From the NCBI GenBank assembly GCA_045658305.1, contig JAZOUT010000012.1:1-15671 (forward strand): a stretch of DNA of 15,671 bases. Reading direction: 5' to 3'. Position 1 is the stretch's first letter. Each line of letters starts with the position of its first letter. The stretch comes from Aphodosoma sp045658305. GTDB taxonomy: Bacteria; Bacteroidota; Bacteroidia; Bacteroidales; Paludibacteraceae. Shown here piece after piece: positions 1-7,852 of this stretch. A model generated the notes under the pieces. The model worked only from the letters and a program-made list of their open reading frames with translations. It made no database searches and was not told where the DNA came from. Made by a program: the position numbers and the translations under genes.

Positions 1-1
1 T

Positions 2-127
2 GATTTTTATAAATCAAATAGTTGTTCATTTCAAGATGTGTCAATTAAGAATAATATTGATTTATATTTAATTAAAAATAAACAATGGTTTATTTTTGAT
101 AAGTTAATGAAATTGTTTTATAATTAA
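2..127 (+). CDS. C-terminal end of an unidentified gene (5' end outside window)
   Basis: An open frame runs from the window edge to a TAA at 125-127, encoding about 41 residues ending in KLMKLFYN. It stops 9 bp before the next start codon and shares the extreme A+T bias of the following genes, so it is probably the preceding member of the same polysaccharide operon. The tail is rich in Lys, Asn, Phe and Ile and carries no motif I recognise. A glycosyltransferase or similar enzyme is likely from context only. Confidence 0.55.
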   Translation, partial: DFYKSNSCSFQDVSIKNNIDLYLIKNKQWFIFDKLMKLFYN

Positions 128-136
128 AAGATAAAA

Positions 137-1126
137 ATGCAACAACCACTTATTTCCGTAATAGTTCCAATATATGATGTTGAAAAATATATTGAGCGTT
201 GTGCTAGAAGTATATTTGAGCAGACATATCAAAATATTGAGATTATATTTGTTAATGATTGTACACCTGATAAGAGTATGGACATCTTGGATAAGGTGAT
301 ACAAGAATATCCTAGCATACAATCTAAAGTACAGATTATCAATCATGATGTTAATCGTGGTTTAGCAGCTGCGCGTAAAACAGGATTGTTGGTTGCTAAA
401 GCTAAGTATGTTATTCAATGGGATAGTGATGATTATGTAGATGTTCAGTTTTTAGAAAAAATGGTTGCTTTGGCGGAAAAAGAAGACGCTGATATTACCA
501 TTTGTGATATGAATAAAATTTATGTAGATAAAATTGTTCATGTGCATACTAATCCTCCGTTAGATAACATTGAATGTATGAAACACGTGTTAGTCGGGAA
601 GGTGCATAGCTCTTTATGCAATAAACTTATTCGTCGTTCTTTGTATGTAGATAATAATATTTATCCAATAGAAGGGATAAATATGTGTGAGGATTTGTCA
701 GTAATGTATTGTTTGTTGTTTTTTACAAAAAAGTTAGTGTATTTACCAGAGCCTCTATATAATTATGATTTAAGTAATGGTGGCTCGTACACTTCAGTTA
801 GAATGAAACCTCAATATCAATTAGGTTTTTTCCGCTTGATCAAACAAATGGATGATTTTAGATTAGTTAATAATATAGATGAAAATTTAAATCTTTTTTT
901 TAAATATCAAAAAATTAATATATTAAGTCCAATGACCCTATATGGAGATTTGGATATATTAAAGCAAAATGCCAATTTATTTAAAAACATAAAAACAAAA
1001 GAGATATTTAATCATCCAACTTTATCGTTACATTATACTATTGCTTCATTTTTATGGAAGGTGAAGTGTGTTTATTTATTAAAATTATTTCGTAGTGTAA
1101 TTGTTTTTTTGCAACGAATTAAATGA
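137..1126 (+). CDS. Glycosyltransferase family 2 (GT-A fold)
   Basis: This 329-residue protein probably transfers one sugar from a nucleotide donor during assembly of the lipid-linked repeat unit at the inner face of the cytoplasmic membrane. The N-terminus has the family 2 hallmarks in order: ISVIVPIYDVEKYI (6-19), the donor-binding VNDCTPD (39-45), GLAAAR (75-80) and the metal-binding DSDD (96-99). A later CED (about 183-185) fits the acidic catalytic-base position. The C-terminus is basic and aromatic, which suits peripheral membrane attachment. The length is normal for the family. The ATG follows the previous stop by 9 bp with no Shine-Dalgarno, and the TGA overlaps the next ATG by 4 bp (ATGA), indicating translational coupling. 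Donor and acceptor cannot be read from the sequence. Base composition is very A+T-rich. Confidence 0.93.
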   Translation: MQQPLISVIVPIYDVEKYIERCARSIFEQTYQNIEIIFVNDCTPDKSMDILDKVIQEYPSIQSKVQIINHDVNRGLAAARKTGLLVAKAKYVIQWDSDDYVDVQFLEKMVALAEKEDADITICDMNKIYVDKIVHVHTNPPLDNIECMKHVLVGKVHSSLCNKLIRRSLYVDNNIYPIEGINMCEDLSVMYCLLFFTKKLVYLPEPLYNYDLSNGGSYTSVRMKPQYQLGFFRLIKQMDDFRLVNNIDENLNLFFKYQKINILSPMTLYGDLDILKQNANLFKNIKTKEIFNHPTLSLHYTIASFLWKVKCVYLLKLFRSVIVFLQRIK

Positions 1127-2328
1127 AAACTCAGCAGGAAAGGGTAGTCTATTTTATAGTTCAATGTTTGTTATTCTTGGTATCTCCATTACTAAGTTTG
1201 ATTCTTTGTGCCGTATATTATAAAGAATATATATCTCAATTCTTTTTTATTTTATTTGCTTTTTATTTTGGCTATCAAACAGATGTTGTAATGGATTTAG
1301 CAAATCATTATTCAACATTAAAATATTTTGTTGATCCAAGCGTAAACCCTTGGACTCATCCGTATGTATTATATTTAGGGAAAGAACCATTTCATTTTAT
1401 TTTTAAATATATAGTTTCTTTTTTTTCTACAGATAGTCGTTTTTTTGCAGGGGTAGCAGCTGCGACTTATGCATTTATTTTTCTTTCTTTTTTTAATAGA
1501 TTGCGACCTTTTTATTTACAAAAAATGTCACAATATCAAGTTTTAGCATTGTGTGGTATAGTTTTTTGTGTTGAATATTTTTGGTATTTAGGTTTGCGCT
1601 ATTGGAATGGAGCTTTTTTCTTTTTATGTTTTTACTTGCAATATGTATTAACTAATAAAAACAAGTATTTATTTTTTTCTTTTGGTGCAATATTATTTCA
1701 TTTTGTTCACATATTTCCAGTATTGTGTGCTATAGCAACAGTTTTTTTTGGGAAAAATTCAAAAATTAAATATATTATATTATCGGTAAGTTTGATTGTT
1801 CGTTTCTTTGGAGGACCTCTTATTTTTTATTTTTTAGATATATTTTCATCTTTGAAGCAAACAATAGTAAAGGATAAATTTTTTAATTCAAATTATCAAG
1901 AGATAGTATTAAAAGAAGCAGAGTGGAGAGCCCAATATGGAAATATAGTATATGAAAATCGTGAGTATGTTAGTTTTACTATTTTGTCTATTGTTTATTT
2001 TTTAATTTGGAAAAGAAACAAACAATTTTATTTGCAGTATAATAAATTTTATTCTTTTGTTATTTATATGTTTTCAATGTCTAATTTTGTACATCATTCA
2101 GGTGAAGTTTTAGATGAGCGTATAACAAAGTTTTTTATTTTGTCATTATTTGTATACTTATTTTTAATTTTAAATGATAAGCAAAATTTATTAATCAATA
2201 AAAATAATCTTGTTAAAATTATTTTTATGCTTTTAATTATTTTTATTGCACTTACAGCAATTGTTGAACAAAGAAAGTATTTGTTTGATTTAATCATATG
2301 GGTTGGAAATCCTTTTGTTATGCAATAA
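1123..2328 (+). CDS. EpsG-family polysaccharide polymerase (Wzy-like)
   Basis: A 401-residue, very hydrophobic protein with roughly ten or more predicted membrane spans, including LLFLVSPLLSLILCAVYY near the N-terminus and FIMLLIIFIALTAIV near the C-terminus. After the second span it has the arrangement FYFGYQTDVVMDLANHY, resembling the EpsG signature of a Gly-Tyr motif followed by an acidic and Tyr stretch. EpsG and Wzy proteins join lipid-linked repeat units into long chains at the periplasmic face of the inner membrane. It is the only polytopic protein in this operon, which makes it the best polymerase candidate; the flippase (Wzx) must lie outside the window. It overlaps the upstream glycosyltransferase by 4 bp. 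Sequence conservation in this class is poor, so the call rests mainly on topology and context. Confidence 0.8.
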   Translation: MKTQQERVVYFIVQCLLFLVSPLLSLILCAVYYKEYISQFFFILFAFYFGYQTDVVMDLANHYSTLKYFVDPSVNPWTHPYVLYLGKEPFHFIFKYIVSFFSTDSRFFAGVAAATYAFIFLSFFNRLRPFYLQKMSQYQVLALCGIVFCVEYFWYLGLRYWNGAFFFLCFYLQYVLTNKNKYLFFSFGAILFHFVHIFPVLCAIATVFFGKNSKIKYIILSVSLIVRFFGGPLIFYFLDIFSSLKQTIVKDKFFNSNYQEIVLKEAEWRAQYGNIVYENREYVSFTILSIVYFLIWKRNKQFYLQYNKFYSFVIYMFSMSNFVHHSGEVLDERITKFFILSLFVYLFLILNDKQNLLINKNNLVKIIFMLLIIFIALTAIVEQRKYLFDLIIWVGNPFVMQ

Positions 2329-2375
2329 AAAATGTTCGTAAAAGGTTTAAGTTGTTTTATTCTTGTTATTGATTT

Positions 2376-3428
2376 ATGAAATTATTATCGGTCGTACCAT
2401 CATTTAAAATTTTAGGAGGTGTTGCAAATCATTATATGGGTTTGCATGATTATTGGTCGTATGAAATAGAGTATGCTTTTTATGGGAAACGTAAAGGTGT
2501 CCATGCTATTTTTACTTTAATTCCAGATATTTTAATTTTCATTTATAAATTGATATTTCACAATATTGATGTGGTGGTTGTTAATCCCTCTTTGCGAAAA
2601 TATCAATTGACGCGTGATGGCGTTTATTTGTTGATTGCCCGATTGTTTAATAAACAGGTTGTCACTTTTATTCATGGATGGGATGTTAATCTTGCAGAAA
2701 AAATATTAGAAAAACCCAATTTGTTTAAATGGGTATATTCTAAAAGTCAATTTATTTATGTTCTTTGCTCCGATTTTAAAAAGGTTTTAGATGAACTGAA
2801 TATGAATATACCTATAGTGTTGACAACAACAAAAGTTAATGACAAGTTATTAGAAAATTTTGATATTACAGCAAAAATAGGAAAAGTGGAACAGTTGTTA
2901 TTTTTAGCTCGTCTTGAAAAAACCAAAGGTATTTATGAATTATTAGATGCATTTAAGATTTTACAATCTAAATATCAAAATTTATCTCTTTCTGTTTGTG
3001 GCAGTGGAACTGAGTTGGCTTCAGCACAAATGTATGTGAAAGAAAACGATATAGCGAATGTTGTCTTTCATGGTAATTTATCAGGTAGTAAATTAGTTGA
3101 GCAGTTTGTTTGTAGTGATGTTTATATTTTGCCAACATACGAAGAAGGTATGGCAACCTCAGTTTTGGAGTCTATGGCATTTGGATTGCCGATTATTTCA
3201 AGACCAGTTGGGGGTGTGAAAGATTTTTTTGTTAATGATGAAATGGGAGTTCTGACAGAATCTTTAGATCCTAGAGTTTATGCTGATATTATTGAAGAAT
3301 ATATTAATAACCCGCAAAAAGTAAAGCATATTTCAAACGTGAATTATAATTTTACGAAAGGTAATTTTTATGCTTCAAAAGTTGTTAAAAAGTTTGAGAA
3401 TGATATAAATTTATATTGTAAAAAGTAA
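2376..3428 (+). CDS. Glycosyltransferase family 4 (GT-B fold)
   Basis: A 350-residue protein of normal family length. The N-terminal half contains the acceptor-side Rossmann region, with FIHGWDV around residues 98-104. The C-terminal half is the Glycos_transf_1 domain: LLFLARLEKTKGIYELLDAF (about 173-192), CGSGTE (about 208-213), then the EX7E donor-binding motif with Glu257 and Glu265 within EEGMATSVLESMAFGLP. A retaining transfer from a nucleotide sugar to the growing lipid-linked oligosaccharide is expected. A 47-bp gap separates it from the polymerase and only 4 bp separate it from the acyltransferase, consistent with one operon. No Shine-Dalgarno is visible at the ATG. Sugar specificity cannot be told. 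Strongly A+T-rich. Confidence 0.93.
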   Translation: MKLLSVVPSFKILGGVANHYMGLHDYWSYEIEYAFYGKRKGVHAIFTLIPDILIFIYKLIFHNIDVVVVNPSLRKYQLTRDGVYLLIARLFNKQVVTFIHGWDVNLAEKILEKPNLFKWVYSKSQFIYVLCSDFKKVLDELNMNIPIVLTTTKVNDKLLENFDITAKIGKVEQLLFLARLEKTKGIYELLDAFKILQSKYQNLSLSVCGSGTELASAQMYVKENDIANVVFHGNLSGSKLVEQFVCSDVYILPTYEEGMATSVLESMAFGLPIISRPVGGVKDFFVNDEMGVLTESLDPRVYADIIEEYINNPQKVKHISNVNYNFTKGNFYASKVVKKFENDINLYCKK

Positions 3429-3432
3429 TTTT

Positions 3433-3861
3433 ATGAAAATTGTTTTGTTTTTAAGAAATATACTTAGATTGTGCGTTATATCTATTCGAAGCTGGTATTT
3501 GCGAAAAATATTAGGGATGGATATAGATAAAACAGCTCGAATTTCATTTGGTGCTCGTTTGGATAAAGTTAATCCTAAAGGCGTGCACTTTGGTAAGGAA
3601 TCTTATATAGCTAGTGGGGCTATTGTTTTTACACATGACTATGCTCGTGCAATTCATTGTGACACCTATATTGGCGAGCGTTGTTTCATTGGTGTTAATG
3701 CTATAATTATGTGTGGTGTTAAAATTGGCAATGAGGTTGTTGTTGGCAGTGGTGCTGTGGTGACAAAAGATGTTCCTGATAATTGCATTGTTGCTGGTAA
3801 TCCTGCTCGTATAATCAAAACAGGTATTAAAACTAAACGCTTTGGCATGATTGTAAAATAA
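3433..3861 (+). CDS. Left-handed beta-helix (hexapeptide repeat) O-acyltransferase
   Basis: A 142-residue protein that would acetylate a sugar hydroxyl using acetyl-CoA. After a basic, hydrophobic N-terminal segment (about 1-28) it shows hexapeptide repeats through residue 130 and the classic end of the fold, VVGSGAVVTKDVPDNCIVAGNPARII. A His in FTHDYA (about residue 66) is placed like the catalytic His of xenobiotic or maltose acetyltransferases. It starts 4 bp after the GT4 stop. At 142 residues it is shorter than typical WcaF- or WcaB-like enzymes (about 180-200) but has a complete core. Immediately downstream, in the same frame, lie the remains of a second hexapeptide acyltransferase, so this one may be the sole working O-acetylase here. 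Confidence 0.9.
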   Translation: MKIVLFLRNILRLCVISIRSWYLRKILGMDIDKTARISFGARLDKVNPKGVHFGKESYIASGAIVFTHDYARAIHCDTYIGERCFIGVNAIIMCGVKIGNEVVVGSGAVVTKDVPDNCIVAGNPARIIKTGIKTKRFGMIVK

Positions 3862-4191
3862 TTGTTAGGGTTAGGTCCTCGTTTTTCTGTGCAAGGTGCT
3901 GATCTTAAGATTGGCGATTTTGTGATGATGGCTCAAGATGTGTTGATTGTTGGTGCTGGGCATAGACATGATAGAACGGATATTCCGATGGGGTAGCAAG
4001 GGGATTTGGAGCATAGTTTTATTGAAATTGGCAATGATGTGTGGATTGGTGCGCGCATAACTATTTTAGGAGGTTGCCATCGTATTGGTAATGGCGCAAT
4101 CATTGGCGCAGGCGCAGTCGTTACTAAAGATGTTCCCGATTATGCTATAGTATGTGGTAATCCTGCAAAGGTAATTAAATATCGTAAATAA
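3862..4191 (+). pseudogene. Decayed hexapeptide acyltransferase (5' truncated, in-frame TAG)
   Basis: The frame directly after the preceding stop encodes a recognisable acyltransferase: GADLKIGDFVMMAQDVLI, then GAGHRHDRTDIPMG with the catalytic-type His, a TAG at 3994-3996, then QGDLEHSFIEIGNDVWIGAR, continuing to DVPDYAIVCGNPAKVIKYRK and a TAA at 4191. Intact relatives read through the RTDIPM..QG segment without a stop, and they carry roughly 60 more N-terminal residues with their own start, which is missing. The homology begins at the very codon after the upstream stop with only a TTG available. The downstream fragment could start at a TTG (4006) but would lack the catalytic His. I read this as a dead gene rather than a recoded one. 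Confidence 0.85.
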
Positions 4192-4219
4192 AGAAAATTG
4201 ATATTGTTATATTATCAGA

Positions 4220-4927
4220 ATGGAAGATAAAAGAGTAAACCTGAATGGGGTGTTGGTGCATCCGTTTGCGTCGGCTGACGAGTTGATGGAGTATGTGGAT
4301 GGGCACAAGGGCATACTTGTGGCGATAAATGCTGAGAAAATTTTGCATGCTACGGATGAAACTCGTAGCATCATCAATCGCAACATTGGCTACTGCGATG
4401 GTGCTGGTGCGGTGCGTGCGATGAAGCAAAAGGGTTATAAAAATGCTTCGAAAATTGCTGGTTGTGAGTTGTGGTTGAAAATTATTGCTCGATACGAAAA
4501 CGAAAAGACTTTCTATCTAATAGGGGCTAAACCTGAGGTGATTGCTGCTACTGAAAAGAAATTGCGTGAGGAGTTCCCTAATATCAGAATCGTAGGGTGT
4601 CGCGATGGTTATATCCGTTCGGAGCAGGATAAGATGTTGTTGATTGACGATATTTCGTTGAAACGTCCCGACGTAGTGTTTGTGGCTATGGGATCGCCTA
4701 AACAAGAACTACTAATGGAGGAGATGCAACGCCGTCATCCTAATGCTATCTATCAGGGTTTGGGTGGTAGCTTCGATGTATATACTGGCAATGTGGAGCG
4801 CGCTCCGAAATGGTGGGTCGACCACAACATGGAGTTTGCTTACCGCTTGATTAAAGAGCCTAAACGCATTAAACGTCAAATTCATCTTGTGAAATATGCT
4901 TATTGGTTGTTGATAAAAAAACTATAA
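4220..4927 (+). CDS. WecG/TagA/CpsF family glycosyltransferase (GT26)
   Basis: A 235-residue protein of the family that transfers ManNAc (TagA) or ManNAcA (WecG) from UDP-sugar to an undecaprenyl-diphosphate-linked amino sugar. Visible family landmarks are NAEKILHA (38-45, with the conserved Asn38), YCDGAG (58-63, Asp60 at the proposed catalytic base position), the GSPKQE motif (158-163), GGSFD (182-186) and a basic, aromatic C-terminal tail with RAPKWW, corresponding to the membrane-binding appendage described for TagA. It ends 5 bp before wecB, which produces UDP-ManNAc, so ManNAc is the likely donor sugar. No UDP-ManNAc dehydrogenase (wecC) is in the window, which favours ManNAc over ManNAcA. 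Base composition is clearly less A+T-rich than the genes before 4200. Confidence 0.92.
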   Translation: MEDKRVNLNGVLVHPFASADELMEYVDGHKGILVAINAEKILHATDETRSIINRNIGYCDGAGAVRAMKQKGYKNASKIAGCELWLKIIARYENEKTFYLIGAKPEVIAATEKKLREEFPNIRIVGCRDGYIRSEQDKMLLIDDISLKRPDVVFVAMGSPKQELLMEEMQRRHPNAIYQGLGGSFDVYTGNVERAPKWWVDHNMEFAYRLIKEPKRIKRQIHLVKYAYWLLIKKL

Positions 4928-4932
4928 TTACT

Positions 4933-6054
4933 ATGAAAAAAATTATCGTTGTGGCGGGTGCGCGCCCTAATTTTATGAAAATTGCTCCACTTATGCACGC
5001 TCTTGCTGGTCATAAGGAGATTGAAACGGTGTTGGTGCATACTGGTCAGCACTACGACGTGAAAATGTCGGGTCAGTTCTTTGAAGAACTCAACATTCCT
5101 CACCCTAACGTGAATCTCGAAGTGGGCTCGGCTTCGCAAGCTGTACAAACGGCTCGTATCATGGAGCGTTTCGAAAAGGTGTGCCTCGACGAATGTCCTG
5201 ATGCTGTGCTTGTGGTGGGCGACGTGACTTCGACTGCGGCGTGTACGCTCGTGGCGGCGAAACTCGAAATCAAAACTATCCACTATGAGGCTGGTCTCCG
5301 TAGTCGTGACCGTTCGATGCCTGAAGAGATTAACCGTCTCGTTACTGACTCGATATCGGACCTTTTCCTCACTACTTCGGTGGATGCCGACGACAACCTA
5401 CTCAAAGAGGGTGTGCCTGCCGAGAAAATCGAGATGGTGGGTAACCTTATGATTGACTCACTCGTGGCTAATCGAGAAAAAGCGTCAGCGTCATCTCTTA
5501 ATTTCCAACTCCTCAATCGTGACAAAGAGATTCGTTTTGGCAAAGAATTTTTGAGGGGGGGGTACGGCGTGATGACTTTCCATCGCCCTGGCAATGTGGA
5601 TGATAAGGAATCGCTTACACGCCTTGTGGAAATATGGGGTGAGGTGTCGAATCGTGTGCCTTTGGTGTTCCCTGTGCACCCTCGTACTTACAAAAATATT
5701 CAAAACTTTGGTCTCCAAGAGAAGATTGATGCTTATGAGCACCTCTATTTTATCGAGCCATTGGGTTACCTTCAATTTATTAATCTTGTGCAAAATGCTC
5801 AATTTACTTTGACCGACTCGGGTGGTATTCAAGAGGAGACTACTTACCTCAACTTGCCATGTCTCACTGTGCGCCCTAACACTGAACGTCCTGTGACTGT
5901 GTGGGAAGGCTCGAACAAGCTCATCACTATCGATGACATCTTGACCGAAGTAGCCCTCATTCTCGATGGTAAAGGCAAATGTGGTCACACCCCAAAATTC
6001 TGGGACGGCGATGCGGCTAAAAGAATTGTAGCTAAATTGGAAAAATGGTTATAA
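4933..6054 (+). CDS. wecB: UDP-N-acetylglucosamine 2-epimerase, non-hydrolysing
   Basis: A 373-residue enzyme that interconverts UDP-GlcNAc and UDP-ManNAc in the cytoplasm. Residues matching the E. coli WecB active site are visible: GARPNFMKIAPL (9-20), Asp97 in GDVTST, Glu119 in EAGLR, Glu131 in MPEEINR and His217 in TFHRPGNVD. They are followed by FPVHPRT and LTDSGGIQEET with TERP, which hold the UDP. The start at 4933 (MKKIIVV) is preferred because the in-frame GTG at 4903 would overlap wecG and add ten residues outside the fold. Compared with relatives as I remember them, the segment between KASAS (about 187) and GYGVMTFHR (about 210) seems about ten residues longer. It is rich in the ctc/aat words seen in local repeats and ends in a run of eight G (5555-5562). 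Confidence 0.95.
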   Translation: MKKIIVVAGARPNFMKIAPLMHALAGHKEIETVLVHTGQHYDVKMSGQFFEELNIPHPNVNLEVGSASQAVQTARIMERFEKVCLDECPDAVLVVGDVTSTAACTLVAAKLEIKTIHYEAGLRSRDRSMPEEINRLVTDSISDLFLTTSVDADDNLLKEGVPAEKIEMVGNLMIDSLVANREKASASSLNFQLLNRDKEIRFGKEFLRGGYGVMTFHRPGNVDDKESLTRLVEIWGEVSNRVPLVFPVHPRTYKNIQNFGLQEKIDAYEHLYFIEPLGYLQFINLVQNAQFTLTDSGGIQEETTYLNLPCLTVRPNTERPVTVWEGSNKLITIDDILTEVALILDGKGKCGHTPKFWDGDAAKRIVAKLEKWL

Positions 6055-6105
6055 CGCCCTACGGTCGTAATTAATAATTAAGAATTATTTCCTTAGGTCA
6101 TGATT

Positions 6106-6286
6106 TAACTTTGTTTTCTTTCTTCTTGCAAGGTATAATGCAAATAAATTTGTCTTCTACTTTTGCTACGAGCGTCGGTTTTACTTCGCTTGGCATAACT
6201 TAAGCGAGCTTACTTTTGCCTCGCTTATTGTAAAAATTAAGAATTTCTCCCCTCGTGTAGTGGTGATGCGAGGGGAGATTTTTTTT
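6106..6286 (+). ncRNA. Possible small RNA or long 3' leader between wecB and the terminator
   Basis: Between the wecB stop and the terminator lie about 190 untranslated bases. They contain a TAACTTTG (6106-6113) matching the Bacteroidetes -7 consensus, though with no good TTTG at -33, and a hairpin of TAAGCGAG (6201-6208) with CTCGCTTA (6220-6227). The strong terminator at 6246-6286 would end such a transcript at about 165 nt. No reading frame of note is present. It may equally be just the 3' untranslated region of the operon. Confidence 0.2.
6246..6286 (+). terminator. Intrinsic terminator ending the wecB operon
   Basis: A perfect 10-bp stem TCTCCCCTCG (6246-6255) with CGAGGGGAGA (6269-6278), a 13-nt loop and a following run of eight T (6279-6286). 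The T-run lies only on the + strand side, so it terminates the polysaccharide operon about 190 bp after wecB. Confidence 0.88.
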
Positions 6287-6290
6287 GTAT

Positions 6291-6312
6291 TGCGAACTTT
6301 CGAAGTTGCGAA
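6291..6312 (+). repeat. Left member of an inverted repeat pair flanking the DUF3987 gene
   Basis: The reverse complement of this segment, TTCGCAACTTCGAAAGTTCG plus two bases, matches 7853-7874 at 19 of 22 positions. Each copy is also partly palindromic (CGAACTTTCGAAGTTG). It lies between the two terminators at the 3' side of the DUF3987 gene. Confidence 0.6.
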
Positions 6313-6316
6313 ATAT

Positions 6317-6343
6317 AAAAAAGGCGCTATGCAGCGCCTTTTT
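6317..6343 (-). terminator. Terminator of the DUF3987 gene (overlaps its stop codon)
   Basis: The stem is GGCGCT (6323-6328) with AGCGCC (6333-6338) and an ATGC loop, flanked by A-runs on the left and T-runs on the right so that the helix can extend and function on either strand. On the minus strand the TAG stop (6329-6327) is in the loop and stem, and the transcript then reads into about six T. It may also catch leftover + strand transcription. Confidence 0.75.
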
Positions 6344-7580
6344 GCTTTTTGAATACTCCAAATGTGATGGTTTCAATTTGTTTCTCATCGAGGTATTCGC
6401 GGATGTAGTTGTCCACTGTGCGTGAACTGATATTTAATGATTCGCTGATGGTGACCATCTCTTTGCGACTGAATTGCTCGGGCATCATGTGTAGCAATGC
6501 CTCTTTTAGCAGTTGCTTGCGCTCGATATGGTTATTGGAACTTGTAGCTTCGGGCAATGTGCTGTAGTGTAGCATGGCATGCTCGAGCAACGACTCAGAG
6601 ATGGTGAGTGCCGTTTGAAAATCAGCTGATGAACATTCGATGCTGGTTGGTAACGCCTTGCACGATTCGTATCGCATTGTGCTTAAAATCATTGCGATGC
6701 GGTAGGTAATCACACCCATGCGACGAATGGTGGCAGTGAAGTTCTCTTCTTCAATCATTTGTTTGTGAATTTTGTTGAAGTGCAGATTGAATTGTTCTTT
6801 TTGTGTGGGGTTTAATCTAAATTCAATCTGTTGGTCGTGGCAACGTAGGCGTTTGTAGAATTCGAAGAGTCGGTTGCCTAATGTCTTATACTTTTCACGA
6901 TAGGCGAGCTCGTCGTCGCTAAAAACATCGCGCCATGTACTCTTATTGGTTAGATGTAGAATGGCAAAACGAGAGAGAAGTCCGTTTTCGGCATTAGGGA
7001 TGAGACGACGACTTTGGCGCGGTGTGCCCGAGAGTACCATCGAGAGGTGGGGCTCTTCTATTTCAATCCATTCGTTCTCTTTGCGGCGTAGGTAACTGAT
7101 GGTTTCGTGATGGAAGGCTTTACGCAATCCGTCGCTGAAGTTGCCGTAGTTGCTCTTGATGGCATAGTTGAGAGTGTCGGCTTCGGTCTCGAAAATCAAT
7201 CCGTTGCCATTGTTTATCCATAACTGTTGATACATGGCAGTGGCACTACTGTTGGCTGGGATTAGCAATGATTGGTCGGCAGTGAGTGGGTTGACTTGCA
7301 GTGCTTTGTGGATGGGTTTTACAAGTTCTTTACACATGCCGAGATGACCTTTGCCTGCAGAGGCTTTGGCAATGACGAAGAGATAGAGGTTGGGGTGGAC
7401 GATGTTGTGGTCGTAAGTGCCATACACGTTTGGCAGCGTAGCCGATAGTGTGGTTAGTGCTCCCATAAGCATCATGTCTGCTTCGGCATCGGATGTGGTG
7501 TTGTTTACAATCTCTTGTAAAAATGGAGGTAGTTCTGATTTTACCTCATTTGCAAAATGTTTAATTTGTTTCTTTTCCAT
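6327..7580 (-). CDS. DUF3987 domain protein with C-terminal helix-turn-helix
   Basis: A 417-residue minus-strand protein. The N-terminal part fits the DUF3987 family common in Bacteroidetes, often found in mobile regions and beside capsule loci, with a degenerate Walker A loop AKASAGKGHLG (about 71-81) and an acidic strand LIFETEADTL that could be Walker B. The C-terminal 65 residues (from NHIERKQLLKEAL) look like a winged helix: SRKEMVTISESLNISSRTVDNY. The family is thought to be related to primase/helicase-type ATPases (VirE-like), but its function is unknown. It is the only complete minus-strand gene and has its own -7 box and terminator, so it is a single-gene unit, not part of the polysaccharide operon. 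Its composition resembles the less A+T-rich part of the window. Confidence 0.88.
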   Translation of the reverse strand: MEKKQIKHFANEVKSELPPFLQEIVNNTTSDAEADMMLMGALTTLSATLPNVYGTYDHNIVHPNLYLFVIAKASAGKGHLGMCKELVKPIHKALQVNPLTADQSLLIPANSSATAMYQQLWINNGNGLIFETEADTLNYAIKSNYGNFSDGLRKAFHHETISYLRRKENEWIEIEEPHLSMVLSGTPRQSRRLIPNAENGLLSRFAILHLTNKSTWRDVFSDDELAYREKYKTLGNRLFEFYKRLRCHDQQIEFRLNPTQKEQFNLHFNKIHKQMIEEENFTATIRRMGVITYRIAMILSTMRYESCKALPTSIECSSADFQTALTISESLLEHAMLHYSTLPEATSSNNHIERKQLLKEALLHMMPEQFSRKEMVTISESLNISSRTVDNYIREYLDEKQIETITFGVFKKQKGAA

Positions 7581-7623
7581 AAAAATAGTTATTTAAAGTT
7601 GTGTGTTTAAAGATGTAAGTCTA

Positions 7624-7665
7624 ATGACCTTTGACCATCGACTTTCGACTATTGACCATTGACTT
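7624..7665. repeat. Six tandem 7-bp repeats (TtGACca type)
   Basis: Reading from 7624, six consecutive heptads follow the pattern T[TC]GAC[CT][AT] (the first is ATGACCT): TTGACCA, TCGACTT, TCGACTA, TTGACCA, TTGACTT. They lie in the presumed 5' leader of the DUF3987 gene. The reverse complement TAGTCAA recurs at 15301-15321, across the end of the aminotransferase gene. Confidence 0.75.
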
Positions 7666-7682
7666 TTGTCTGAAATTTTTTG

Positions 7683-7690
7683 CAAAGATA
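7683..7690 (-). promoter_or_regulatory. Putative -7 box of the DUF3987 promoter
   Basis: CAAAGATA on the + strand reads TATCTTTG on the minus strand, a full match to the Bacteroidetes -7 consensus TAnnTTTG. No convincing -33 TTTG is found 19-21 bp upstream. The implied leader of about 95 nt would include the 7-bp repeats. Confidence 0.45.
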
Positions 7691-7852
7691 CAACATCGCG
7701 AAAGTGCGTTGGATGTTTTTGACTGTTTAAGTTGGTTTTGGATGTTTAATGTTGTTTTCTGTTGAAAAAAGTTGATTTTACCTTCTCAAAATCCCTCAAG
7801 CAAGGTGCAAGCATCCTGTGCCGTAGAAAACCGTCATTTTTTCACTTCAAAC

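Noticed and set aside
3994..3996. TAG as a recoded (pyrrolysine or read-through) codon
   Set aside because: The gene also lacks its N-terminal part and a proper start, so decay is the simpler explanation.
7624..7665. CRISPR array
   Set aside because: The units are 7 bp with no spacers, and no cas gene is in the window.
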